DNA of 64,000 nt from Hanleya hanleyi (GCA_036873755.1 JAVTVY010047966.1:124001-188000); one strand, 5' to 3'; shown: positions 34,393 to 42,484, counted from the first letter of the stretch. Translations and numbers: made by a program. Notes: generated by a model from the sequence alone, not told the origin.

Positions 34393-35723
34393 TTAGGTGG
34401 AGAAGTCACACAGGACGTTGCGCGCCTTGTCCACTTGAATGATGTTGTCAAACTCGGCGTAGCAGATCACATTGACGGTGGTCGGCAGGGCATGTGCAAA
34501 GTGGATTTCCAACCGTAAGTTGCCTTGCTTGGCCAGAGCCAGCTGATGGTCGTTCTCTAAGGTGGGGGTCAGGTCGAAACAGAACAACGTGTATCCGTTC
34601 GCGTAGTCCTCCCGACTGATCATATTCCCTTCGTCCTGGTTGATTTGACCGGTGGCTGTAAACAGGCTCTGATAGGCTCGAATGAAATTCCTCCGCCCAA
34701 AGTTCGGTGTTAAGGCGTGGCTGGCACCTGTTGTCCATCCACATGCAGGGCCACAAAATTGATGCCGAAATGTTGAAAGTCAAACGGATTCTCTGGGTAG
34801 GCTCCGCTGAAACTGGTACATTTTTCACTGGGCCAGGATCAATCGCTTGGGTAGTTCCCGGGAACAGGTTTTCTTTGTTGGCGCCATGTTTCCCAGCTTG
34901 GGCACGAAACGCTGGTTTGCACACGTCAGGATAGGGTACTGGGCTGGTTTGTTTCCCGAGGCTTTCATATTTGTCCCAATTGAACGGCTGGATTCGGTTT
35001 CACTTTTCGGACATACAGGACTGCGTCTTGGATGACAATCTTATAGTCCGCTGCATGCCCCTCTACGTTAGTGGCCATTAAGGCGAAGGTCGGAGGCGCC
35101 CGTATCAGTCGGATTTTGATGGGGATCTTGTTCAAGAGGTACCGGTCTTGCATGAGCATGTCTGCATGCAGTCGACCCATCATATCCACCGAGGCACTGT
35201 TCGCAGTGAAAGCCTTCCGTTTGTTATATCCCCCATTGTCCGCCGTGTCCATGTGCTCGGCCGTGTCCCTGTAGAATAAAGCGGTTGTCAGCTGAGATTT
35301 TTTAGCCTCTCGGCCATACGACAACAGTGTCTCGATGTAAGCTCGATAGGGGTACGTGTTGGTGGAGTCACTGATGAGTTTGTCGCTGAGAAAAATATCC
35401 ACCTGCTGAAACATCGAGTGCAGCCAGAGATTCGTCGGGCCCACCGTTGCTTGGTCAGCGGTTCTGGTGCCAGCTCCATTGACCACCTTGGCTTTCACAT
35501 ACAAGTAGGTATGGGCTAAATCCACATAGGCCGTATCCGCATTACTGATGGTGAACTCGATGGGCCCAGGTTTCGTTGATGCTGGAGAGCGGGAGATGCT
35601 CCACCCATAAGTCTCCAATTTCGACACTGGTTGTGTGGGCGGCACGGTCCGCAAATCAAATTCACTGTTGGTGGAGGGAGCAGGACTCGGCGTGGATTGG
35701 GCGCATGTTTTAAGAAAAGATAT
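34393..35723 (-). pseudogene. Major capsid protein (double jelly-roll), frame-broken
   Basis: Hexon-like major capsid protein of Polinton/adintovirus type. The first part (35,723 to 34,965) is open and shows FDLRTVPPTQP, GPIEFTISN, YVDLAHTYLYVKAKV, LWLHSMFQQVDIFLSDKLI and YPYRAYIETLLSYG, typical of this family. The C-terminal part (34,623-34,393) has [16 protein letters not shown] and [16 protein letters not shown]. Between them are at least three frame breaks (about 34,925-34,965, near 34,820 and near 34,715). The expected start codon position is ATA (35,721-35,723), so the open frame is continuous with the pVI-like gene upstream. The TAA at 34,393 is followed at once by the protease ATG. 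Confidence 0.85.
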
Positions 35724-36118
35724 CTGCTTTGTCTTCTTGGATGTGCGTCGTCGCTGGGTCGGTCGTCGACTGTGCGTGATTCTCGGTGGGGCAGCTCTTT
35801 TATTCCCTACGGTGCGTTGTGCTTTGGCCACCAAGACGTCTCCCGCTTCTTTGGCCCGCCGTTTCAAGGATTCTTTGGGTGCCGTACCCCCAAGACATCA
35901 CCGGCCACTTGCAGTCCACTGCGTACCGCTTGTTTGCCGATTGCTTTCACCCCACGCGTCACCAAGGGCAGGAACGTTTTCACAATGCTGCCGAGCATGT
36001 TCCCCAGACCATGTCCTCGTTGCATGCGTGCACCGCTAAAGACCGGAAAGCCACCCCCGGCCTGTTGGGCATAATAGTCGGCATAGCTGCGTGCATCGCA
36101 CTCGTAAGGTACTTTCAT
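35724..36118 (-). pseudogene. pVI-like virion protein, frameshifted and running into the capsid gene
   Basis: Starts MKVPYECDARSYADYYAQQ and has the GGGFPVFSGARMQRGHGLGN block followed by an amphipathic segment, the layout of the minor virion protein encoded just before the capsid gene in invertebrate Polintons. The first frame ends at 35,864; the basic C-terminal tail (KRRAKEAGDVLVAKAQR) continues in another frame, with the shift in the C5 run at about 35,886-35,891. That second frame has CAG at 35,724-35,726 just before the capsid start position and reads on without a stop. The gene start overlaps the stop of the minor capsid gene as TAATG (36,120-36,116). Confidence 0.72.
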
Positions 36119-36906
36119 TATGCAAAGTGGGGAGCACGTGCTTGTCGAAAATGAAGTGTCAGCACCACTTTTCCTCGTTCGAATGCCACCGGTCGTCCTG
36201 TGTCATCTCTTATATCCACCGTGATCGTATTGATGTCAGTTTGTCGTACGGGCAAGTAGAGCATGTGGGTGAAACTGTGGGTGACTTGACCTCCATACGT
36301 CTTTTTAATGGGGACCACCCGTAACAGAGGTGTGTTGATATCGTCCACGATGTGGTTGTCCACCACGTCCGAGTAGACGTAGAGTCCGTACATACCCGAC
36401 TTCATATCCATCGGCATCTCGCCATGGTGTTGGGTGGGACCAGCGAACGTCTGTAGATCGAAACCCATCATTTGCTGTAGTGTAGGACTGAGTTTCACAT
36501 TCACGGTATCGGTGACGGTAAGCTGTGCCTTGTCGTTGTGTACGTTGACATCGAAGAACACGTTTCTCTTGAAGCGCAAGGCTATCAGGCGTGTTGAACT
36601 ATCCGTCACCCCCCGTAGCGCCTTATAATGCATCAGTCTTGACAGCCCACCCATGAACTCTTTGGGGGTATCGTATTGGCCTTCGGGCAGGGTGAGTCGG
36701 GTATTTTTGCCTTCGTAGGTGACCTCGTACCACACTTCATTGGCTCGCACGTTGTACCACGAGTAAGGGTATTGGATATCCACGAGGGCACATTCCCACC
36801 GGCCAGGTAAATGTAACGCTTGCGGTAACTGGGTGACGTACTTGGTCACGGTGTTGTCAGGAAACACATCCAGCGAACTGTTACTGGGTAGGGTCAGGTA
36901 AAACAT
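36118..36906 (-). CDS. Minor capsid protein (penton-like, single jelly-roll)
   Basis: Intact, 262 residues, ATG at 36,904-36,906. It begins MFYLTLPSNSSLDVFPDNT and has the WECALVDIQYPYSWYNV block, both typical of the penton-type protein of Polinton-like viruses; the rest is beta-rich, as expected of a jelly-roll. It would form the five-fold vertices of the capsid. A TATTAAAA box lies about 30 nt upstream on top of the preceding stop codon. Its own TAA overlaps the next ATG by one base. One of the few capsid-set genes of element B without a frame break. Confidence 0.85.
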   Translation of the reverse strand: MFYLTLPSNSSLDVFPDNTVTKYVTQLPQALHLPGRWECALVDIQYPYSWYNVRANEVWYEVTYEGKNTRLTLPEGQYDTPKEFMGGLSRLMHYKALRGVTDSSTRLIALRFKRNVFFDVNVHNDKAQLTVTDTVNVKLSPTLQQMMGFDLQTFAGPTQHHGEMPMDMKSGMYGLYVYSDVVDNHIVDDINTPLLRVVPIKKTYGGQVTHSFTHMLYLPVRQTDINTITVDIRDDTGRPVAFERGKVVLTLHFRQARAPHFA

Positions 36907-36935
36907 GGCGACTGAGCTGTCCTGCTGCTGCTGTT

Positions 36936-36946
36936 GGTTTTAATAG
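36936..36946 (-). promoter_or_regulatory. TATA-like box of the minor capsid gene
   Basis: Minus strand CTATTAAAACC, with the TAA being the stop of the upstream gene (36,940). 30-40 nt above the ATG at 36,906. Confidence 0.5.
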
Positions 36947-37326
36947 GTGTTCCAGGCCTTGGGCGGTTGTGTCCGGCGTCGTGTTCGTCGCTTTGACTTG
37001 CTACGTGTCACGGCTCTGGAGATGTGGGGTGTCCTGATCGAGGGTGGTTTTTTAAAGGTCTGAAAAGAAGGTGCCCGTTGTGATGGTGGTGGAGTTTTGG
37101 GGGGTGACTCCGGTTCCCAGTCGGCTTCCCAAGAAGGTTGTGGTGAGAGTCGTGGTGCACGACTCGGCGATTGCTGGGTTTGCTGCATAAAGGCCCAGCG
37201 GTGGGGGTTCCCCACCAATTCCTGTGGTACATGCATGTCTTTCAAGCCTTGAGCGAAGACCTCCCATCCTCGAGGATCGGTGTGCGATCTGCGTTGACGC
37301 ATCAGATCATTCACTAAATCCGTCAT
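36940..37326 (-). CDS. Small virion/core-type protein with basic C-terminus
   Basis: Intact, 128 residues. Polar N-terminus (DLMRQRRSHTDPRGWEVFA), Pro/Ser-rich middle, and a strongly basic tail (TRSKSKRRTRRRTQPP), suggesting DNA or RNA binding inside the particle. Its ATG overlaps the TGA of the preceding gene (ATGA). Position between two other small virion-type genes and the minor capsid gene supports a structural role; no precise family name can be given. Confidence 0.65.
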   Translation of the reverse strand: MTDLVNDLMRQRRSHTDPRGWEVFAQGLKDMHVPQELVGNPHRWAFMQQTQQSPSRAPRLSPQPSWEADWEPESPPKTPPPSQRAPSFQTFKKPPSIRTPHISRAVTRSKSKRRTRRRTQPPKAWNTY

Positions 37327-37796
37327 GTGGGTGCCGGGACCACCTGATTCTGTACCAGGAGTTCGCCTTTATCATTCCAAGTCATGTTAGGATTCTGTTT
37401 CATCCGTTGTAATACCAGGCCAGCTTGTTTCTTGAACGAGGCAGGTACACTCTTCAGCACTTCGTCTTCCACCGACTGTGGGGCTGTGGGGGCTACCCCT
37501 GGTAATGGCGGCTGTTGGAACGGTGCTGAGGTCAGCGGTCTGTCACGTGGTGGTGGTGGTGCTGTTGCTGGGGTAGACAGGGTTTTGTATTGGTCCATGA
37601 ACGTCATGTACCGTTGAAGCGTCTCATTGTACCGTTGTACTTTCTCACTGTCGCTTAACCCTGGTCTCTGTAAGATCTGTTGCATCTCTCCATCGAGGCT
37701 GTTTATGGTCTTCACCGTAGGTGGGACAGGGTAGGGTGATTGGAGGTTTTGCAGGAATCGTGGTTCGACGAGGACCATTTTTTTCGTGTGGTTCAT
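37323..37796 (-). CDS. Small virion-type protein with Pro-rich linker
   Basis: Intact, 157 residues, starting MNHTKKMVLVEPRFLQNLQ. It has SPYPVPPTVKTINSLDGEMQ and a helical LSDSEKVQRYNETLQRYMTF segment (residues ~49-69), then a Pro-rich linker and a second helix (PASFKKQAGLVLQRM, ~118-132). I know this layout from Polinton-like elements of invertebrates, where the function is not defined. Start and stop both overlap the neighbouring genes as ATGA. Confidence 0.68.
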   Translation of the reverse strand: MNHTKKMVLVEPRFLQNLQSPYPVPPTVKTINSLDGEMQQILQRPGLSDSEKVQRYNETLQRYMTFMDQYKTLSTPATAPPPPRDRPLTSAPFQQPPLPGVAPTAPQSVEDEVLKSVPASFKKQAGLVLQRMKQNPNMTWNDKGELLVQNQVVPAPT

Positions 37797-38134
37797 TGTC
37801 GGCCGAAGAGTCCACCCAATACTGGACCCAACACGGAAGCGGCCAACGGTGCGAAGATGGCCCCGAGAAAGCCGCCTTTCTGTAACACCTTTTTCTTTTG
37901 TGTTTGAGGGACCCGCTTGTGGACTAGGGTTCGGAGACCTGTCTTATGCTTGGCCAACTTGGTCTTCTGAGCCTGAGTCAGTGGTACGTTGCCTTTTAAC
38001 AGGTTGTACCCGATCTCGCACAGACAGCGTACAAGGTCAGGGTCCGCACCGCGTACAATGGTTCGGACTAACTCGGGTGGGGCCGTCTTCAACACACGGA
38101 GCGTGGGAGCGTGCTTCCGTACTCGCGCAGACAT
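37793..38134 (-). CDS. Small basic protein with hydrophobic Gly-rich C-terminus
   Basis: Intact, 113 residues from ATG 38,132-38,134. The middle is basic (KGNVPLTQAQKTKLAKHKT, then VPQTQKKKVLQKGG) and the end is a hydrophobic Gly/Ala/Leu segment (FLGAIFAPLAASVLGPVLGG), possibly membrane-active or buried in the virion. This organisation is common to a small protein found in many invertebrate Polinton-like elements. It is led by a TATA-like box at 38,171-38,178 and is the first of three genes joined by ATGA overlaps. Confidence 0.72.
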   Translation of the reverse strand: MSARVRKHAPTLRVLKTAPPELVRTIVRGADPDLVRCLCEIGYNLLKGNVPLTQAQKTKLAKHKTGLRTLVHKRVPQTQKKKVLQKGGFLGAIFAPLAASVLGPVLGGLFGRQ

Positions 38135-38170
38135 CCTGTACAACTAATGCTAGAACCCACAACTCTGCCC

Positions 38171-38178
38171 TTTTTATC
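38171..38178 (-). promoter_or_regulatory. TATA-like box of the first small virion gene cluster
   Basis: GATAAAAA on the minus strand, 37 nt upstream of the ATG at 38,134. Confidence 0.5.
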
Positions 38179-38284
38179 CACCTCACAGACAAAGTCAACC
38201 TGCTGTGGTATTCATTCTTTTTATTATTCCCCATCATCAAACACACAAACCCCAGCTGGGGGCGCCACTGTGGGTGTGTTTACA

Positions 38285-38893
38285 TTATTTTTGCATGTAC
38301 ACGTGGTGGGTCTCTCCCGGAAAGATGCCGGTCCGTAGTCGAAGGTGGTCGGGGGTGGCTTGCTTGAGGTCGAACAGCATATACCCGTGCTGAGGGGTTG
38401 TGGCATCTTTGAAGGCTTCCAACGCAAACGGTGTGCGCCCGGGATACATCTGTCTCGCCAGGTGCAGCAGTTGAGTGGTATCTCTCGGGTTTTTGAAGAC
38501 CACCAGGTAGTGGGCATTTAAGCTGATATTCCGATGTTCTTGTTTTTACTGAACAGATTCTGCACAATGTAGATGATGCTGAGCCGTCGATGATGGCTGC
38601 CTTTGGTAAAGAGTTGGGTGACCCGTGCATCCGTCTCCGCCATGAGATCATCCAGAACCACCAAGGTGTCGGGTTCCAAATCGGCCAGGTTGGGTAGACC
38701 TTCCACGAACGTGATGTGGGGGCATTGCTGCATACGCTTCCTGCCATTCTCCGTAACACCACACGACTCTGGCAATGGGTGGAGTGATCATGCTGTCGGC
38801 GTGTTGAAGGAGCTTCCTGACGAAGTGCGTTTTGCCGGAGCCCGTCGGTCCTGCGATGATGCAAGTGAAGGGATGCTGCCACCCAGGGTCCAT
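38285..38893 (-). pseudogene. Genome-packaging ATPase (FtsK/HerA type), two frame breaks
   Basis: P-loop ATPase that would pump DNA into the capsid. From ATG 38,893: HPFTCIIAGPTGSGKTHFVR gives Walker A, then VVWCYGEWQEAY. Walker B lies in a second frame (DTLVVLDDLMAE, near 38,655). The C-terminal part (VFKNPRDTTQLLHLARQMYP) is in a third frame, ending at 38,285. Breaks fall at about 38,715-38,740 (a G5 run) and 38,505-38,525. The start overlaps the end of the membrane-protein gene in a different frame. About 200 residues in all, the usual size in Polintons. Confidence 0.85.
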
Positions 38894-39357
38894 GGTTCGA
38901 GGTGTATCCGTTGTCGTGGTAACTCGCTCTTGTAAATTTCGTACGAGTGAACTGGAGTGGTGGTGGGTACAACGTCGGTCGTCGTTGTCTGTTCACGTTC
39001 AGAGATGGTGCTGGGGGTGGGTACAACGTGGGTGGTCGGTTCACTGTGAGGGATGAAATCCGGTGGGTCTTGAGACGTAGTAGGTGTACTTGGTGTAAGT
39101 GTAGAGCTCGACGTGGCTTTTACGCGGGGTGTGGTGGTGGTGGTGACTGGGCTCGATACGACTGGTGCTCTCTGTAGACCCGTTTCACTGATGGCTGGTG
39201 TTCTCAGTTGGTTAAGTAACGTACTGACATAGGCTACGTCGTAAAACACACCTCCGTACAACACACTCAGCAGGGTTAGCAGTATCACCACAAAGCCCAC
39301 TTGCGCTTTGCGCGTTTTGGGAGACGCTGTGTTCAGAGGCAGCTGCTGTTTGTCCAT
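38788..39357 (-). CDS. Membrane protein with Thr/Ser/Pro-rich stalk
   Basis: Intact, 189 residues from ATG 39,355-39,357. One transmembrane segment near residues 17-37 (VGFVVILLTLLSVLYGG), then a long Thr/Ser/Pro-rich region with TTTTTP runs that looks heavily O-glycosylated, like a mucin stalk. The last 45 residues overlap the ATPase gene in another frame. A TATA box 50 nt upstream sits on the integrase stop codon. It could be a virion or infected-cell membrane glycoprotein; no family recognised. Confidence 0.6.
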   Translation of the reverse strand: MDKQQLPLNTASPKTRKAQVGFVVILLTLLSVLYGGVFYDVAYVSTLLNQLRTPAISETGLQRAPVVSSPVTTTTTPRVKATSSSTLTPSTPTTSQDPPDFIPHSEPTTHVVPTPSTISEREQTTTTDVVPTTTPVHSYEIYKSELPRQRIHLEPWTLGGSIPSLASSQDRRAPAKRTSSGSSFNTPTA

Positions 39358-39405
39358 AGCACTGTGGTCGAACGTGGAATGAAGGATGACGGCAGTGGTA
39401 TCTGG

Positions 39406-39412
39406 CTTTATA
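39406..39412 (-). promoter_or_regulatory. TATA box overlapping the integrase stop codon
   Basis: TATAAAG on the minus strand; its TAA (39,408-39,410) is the stop codon of the integrase. About 50 nt upstream of the membrane-protein ATG. Confidence 0.65.
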
Positions 39413-40480
39413 GTCGTTTCACCTGGCTGGCAGCGACCCAGGAATTGAAGGAACTGGGCCAGCCTTGCCATTTTACGAAATGAAACAGTTTGCCACGTCG
39501 ACGTTCCGTTTTCAAAATCTGCTCCACCGTGTAGTAGTCTTGCTGTGTTTTTACAACAGGCTGTAATTCCGTGTCGTAAAACGTCCCCAGCAACGTTTCC
39601 CCTTGGAGATCTTCCAGTTCATAGACTCGCCGCTGTCGGGGTAGGCGCTGTTTAATCAGGAAGTGCTCATCGCTCCAGTTGGGCAAGTAACTTTTCTCGA
39701 ACTTGCCCTTGACTTTACTGATCCGTACAGGGTCCCCGACCTTGTACACCGCCTTCGTCGTTCGGTGCGATGGCCTGGGGTACAAGACACGCCGGACTTG
39801 GGCTTCATTGCGTTGGGTCACGGTAATGGGGGCTCTCTCTATACTTCGATGATAGGCTCGATTGTAACCCCTCACCAGTTTCGGGAGAACCTCGATGTAC
39901 CGCCTTGTATTCTTATAGGTGAAATATTTATACATGCGGCCTTTGAATGTCCTGCTGAACCTCTCCACCACGGAAGCCTTGGTCTCGTTGTACGTATGGA
40001 AGAAAAACACCTTCTGTTTCTTGAGAAAGGCTTGGAACGGTCTGTTGAGGAATTCCGTGCCTTCGTCGGTTTGCAAATACAAAGGTTTGCGCCCGATCTT
40101 GAAGATGTCTTTGAACGCCGCTATGAGATTTGCCCCCGTTTTCGTCCGGATGGGTACCACCCACGCATACTTGATAGGATATCGATGCACGTCAAGATAT
40201 ACCGATTCTCATCGTTGTGTTTGGCAAAGGCGCTCATATCCACCAAATCCGCTTGCCACTGGGCATCTATTCCTCCCACGATGACCCGGTTCCGTAGAAA
40301 ATGGCGACGGACAGATCGATGTAAGGTATAGGTGTCTTGTCTTCTTAACCAATCTCGGACTTGGGCACGTTGTACTCCCTGGGGTTTGGCCGCTCGATAG
40401 AGAGCCGACAATGCACTATAGGCCGCCGGACTGTCGGGACTGTAGCATAAGTTATCCAGCACCTTCTCCCAGCGCTTCAT
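39408..40480 (-). pseudogene. Polinton integrase (DDE) with chromodomain, one frame break
   Basis: Retroviral-type integrase that inserts Polintons. ATG at 40,478-40,480, 37 nt below a TATA box. Catalytic triad visible: WQADLVDM (about residue 78-81), LQTDEGTEF, and NETKASVVERF, with the Glu about 34 residues after the second Asp. Then an SH3-like segment (YKVGDPVRISKVKGKF) and a C-terminal chromodomain (YYTVEQILKTER, HFVKWQGWPSSFNSW). The chromodomain probably binds methylated histone tails and steers integration. The N-terminal and catalytic parts change frame at about 40,170-40,185, so this copy is probably not functional. Confidence 0.88.
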
Positions 40481-40508
40481 GGTGACACAATGATGATGCA
40501 CCCTGGCT

Positions 40509-40974
40509 CTATCGTTTATTTATAAGGGGTATATCTTGGACCGGAGTTTCTTTCTGATTTTCTTCGTGGACTTCCACAGTGGCCATGGTAAATGACCAGT
40601 CCAACTCGTCTGATGACCGCTTGATAAGCACTTCATCCACATCCACCACGGCATCTTCCTATGCAGACCATAGATCAGGGTGAAGGGTAAAATGCACTGT
40701 ACCTCCATCTAGCCGAGCCAATTGAGCAAAGAAAGGGCCGCGTCGGATGTACACATCGTGACACAAGTGGATGAGGTCGCCGTCCAGTTCACCAGACAAC
40801 ACCCGTTTGAATTTGGTCCAGCCCTCCCGGGACAGACGAATGTGAGCCGGGCACGGTTGTGTAGGGTCCGTGTCTCCCACCACCTCCTCCATGATATCGA
40901 CCTTATCCGCATACACGTGTCAGGAAAACCTCGGGGGTCAAGCTGAAATACGCCAGTACTATATGCTCCGTCAT
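40509..40974 (-). pseudogene. PC4-like protein B, with frame break and in-frame stop
   Basis: ATG at 40,972-40,974, 40 nt below a TATA box. After about 22 codons the frame must change near 40,918 to reach the conserved part, which contains HIRLSREGWTKFKRVL and the block GWTKFKRVLSGELDGDLIHL, identical to PC4-like protein A. A second unit ends in HFTLHPDLW. A TAG at 40,659-40,661 interrupts it; the same frame then continues with an acidic tail to a TAG at 40,509-40,511. The end of this frame overlaps the integrase TATA box. Diverged tandem duplicate of protein A. Confidence 0.6.
40517..40524 (-). promoter_or_regulatory. TATA box of the integrase gene
   Basis: TATAAATA on the minus strand, 37 nt upstream of the ATG at 40,480 and inside the last codons of the PC4-like B frame. 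Confidence 0.7.
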
Positions 40975-41013
40975 GGTCAGTACGTGAATGGTACCAGATT
41001 TCACTGTCTCTCG

Positions 41014-41021
41014 TATTTATA
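41014..41021 (-). promoter_or_regulatory. TATA box of PC4-like gene B
   Basis: TATAAATACGAG on the minus strand, 40 nt above the ATG at 40,974; same octamer and downstream context as the box at 41,600. Confidence 0.7.
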
Positions 41022-41046
41022 GGGAGAACCCCGTGAGATCAAAGGA

Positions 41047-41547
41047 TCAGGTGGTCGTGTCATTGGGCTGACTGAGTGTAGCGGGGTAATCAATGGCATC
41101 GTCGTCGGGTTCATGTAGTTGTTCATGGGGTTCAGCCGCCGCGTCTTCCATAGCACGAACCCACGCTAATTGGTCGGGTGATCGGTCGTCCGGTGTAAAT
41201 AACTGGTCCACAATAGGCACTATTTTCTCCAAGGTTGACCACACAGAGGGAGTTAGCAGGATACTTCGCGTAGGCTCTTGGTAGCGGCCCAGGCGTATGT
41301 GGACGGGAGGTACGGAATATACGTAGATGGCATTGTCCAGGTGGATGAGGTCTCCGTCCAACTCACCGCTCAACACCCGTTTAAATTTAGTCCAGCCATC
41401 ACGCTGTAGCGTCACCGTATTCGATAGCATCTCAGCGGGCGTCCAGTAAATAGCCTCATCGTCTTTCACGAGGATGACTTTATCTTGATAGATGTATAAC
41501 CTCACACTGGGTGTAAGAGGCAGGATGGCTCGTTGGTAGGTTGACAT
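41047..41547 (-). CDS. PC4-like protein A (two PC4-type units, acidic tail)
   Basis: Intact, 166 residues from ATG 41,545-41,547, 53 nt below a TATA box. Two units share the PC4/p15 pattern of beta strands then a helix starting I/V-x-L-x4-W: first VRLYIYQDKVILVKDD to VTLQRDGWTKFKRVL (residues ~15-59), second DLIHLDNAIYVYSVPPVHI to ILLTPSVWSTLEKIV (~66-110). The tail (115-166) is acidic. Known PC4 proteins bind single-stranded DNA and act in transcription and replication; for this protein that is inference from the pattern. The same pattern occurs twice in the CARD-PC4 protein of element A. Confidence 0.65.
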   Translation of the reverse strand: MSTYQRAILPLTPSVRLYIYQDKVILVKDDEAIYWTPAEMLSNTVTLQRDGWTKFKRVLSGELDGDLIHLDNAIYVYSVPPVHIRLGRYQEPTRSILLTPSVWSTLEKIVPIVDQLFTPDDRSPDQLAWVRAMEDAAAEPHEQLHEPDDDAIDYPATLSQPNDTTT

Positions 41548-41599
41548 GCTTGCTCTAAATGTCGAAGGGAGAATGACACACACTCTGTCTCATCCCTCG

Positions 41600-41607
41600 T
41601 ATTTATA
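41600..41607 (-). promoter_or_regulatory. TATA box of PC4-like gene A
   Basis: TATAAATACGAG on the minus strand, 53 nt above the ATG at 41,547; it rules out the longer frame starting at 41,583. Confidence 0.7.
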
Positions 41608-41610
41608 GTG

Positions 41611-41937
41611 TCAATACCACAGCGCCAGGGTGAATAGGGCACAGACTAGTATGAGGCCAACCAGCCGGCGCTGGTTCCGGCGTGAGCGCTCCTGGTCCAT
41701 AGCGCGAGCATCAAGGATGGCTGTCATAGTCCAGTAGTGGTGAGTGATGGCACGCCTCTCCATCGAGTGTACTCTGTGGAGGACCGCTTCTGTGAACTCG
41801 TTCAGGATCTGGCGTCGTCCCTCGTTGTCGTCGCCATCTGCAAACATGGACCGGACCACTGCTCGGTAACCCGTGAATGAATTCACCACGGTGGCATACT
41901 GTAAAATGCGAGTCGCATGGGGCTGGATCTCCGCCAT
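41611..41937 (-). CDS. Small tail-anchored membrane protein
   Basis: Intact, 108 residues, ATG 41,935-41,937, TATA box 40 nt upstream. Mostly helical, polar N-terminal region, then a basic stretch (RSRRNQRRL) followed by a C-terminal hydrophobic segment (VGLILVCALFTLALWY) that ends the protein. This is a tail-anchor layout with the basic side facing the cytosol. No family recognised; it is the outermost gene at the right end of element B. Confidence 0.6.
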   Translation of the reverse strand: MAEIQPHATRILQYATVVNSFTGYRAVVRSMFADGDDNEGRRQILNEFTEAVLHRVHSMERRAITHHYWTMTAILDARAMDQERSRRNQRRLVGLILVCALFTLALWY

Positions 41938-41976
41938 GGCTCTGTAGAAATGAAGGTGTGGATCCAGAGGGACATG

Positions 41977-41983
41977 TTTTATA
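41977..41983 (-). promoter_or_regulatory. TATA box of the tail-anchored protein gene
   Basis: TATAAAA on the minus strand, 40 nt above the ATG at 41,937. Confidence 0.65.
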
Positions 41984-42104
41984 GACCAGATGTAGCTCTA
42001 CGGGTGTAGTCCGTGATACGTACTATTCTGATGGGTTAGTCCAAAAAAAAAGGAGCAACAACAACAACAACAACAACACAGATTACAGATCAATCCTTTT
42101 TCCA

Positions 42105-42355
42105 GGTCACGCCCGATTCACGCAGACCGGAAGTGACGTCATACACCTGCGCACAACCGTGATGGAAAAAATGGATATGACCTTGAACTGATCACGTGAC
42201 CTCCCCGTGATGACAAATACCCAGAACCAAGTGAGTACATGCATCCCATAGTCCCAGGTCACGCCCGATTCACGCAGACCGGAAGTGACGTCATACACCT
42301 GCGCACAACCGTGATGGGAAAAACCCAGAACCAAGTCAGTACATGCATTCCATAC
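42105..42355. promoter_or_regulatory. Duplicated regulatory block with ETS-CRE composites
   Basis: Two copies of GGTCACGCCCGATTCACGCA followed by GACCGGAAGTGACGTCATAC (composite sites at 42,126-42,141 and 42,278-42,293), each followed by ACACCTGCGCACAACCGTGA and CCCAGAACCAAGT. A (CAA)n run lies at 42,057-42,076 and an inverted CCAAT (ATTGG) at 42,387. Confidence 0.65.
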
Positions 42356-42464
42356 AGGCAGACGAGGTCAAAATACTCGCTTCTGATTGGCTGGTCAGGT
42401 CAGGTAAGTCACAGTGCTCCGCAAAAGTAGTGCAATGAATACTCCCTACCCTAAAAATCGACTC

Positions 42465-42472
42465 CTTTTATA
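42465..42472 (-). promoter_or_regulatory. Terminal promoter without a recognisable gene
   Basis: TATAAAAG on the minus strand directly inside the right minisatellite. Context matches the CARD-PC4 promoter of element A (5,640-5,690), but no open frame follows closely here; the gene may have been lost. Confidence 0.55.
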
Positions 42473-42484
42473 CGTTTTTCTATA

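Noticed and set aside
39408..40480. Reading the integrase as part of an LTR retrotransposon
   Set aside because: No gag, reverse transcriptase or LTRs nearby; capsid, ATPase and protease neighbours identify a Polinton.
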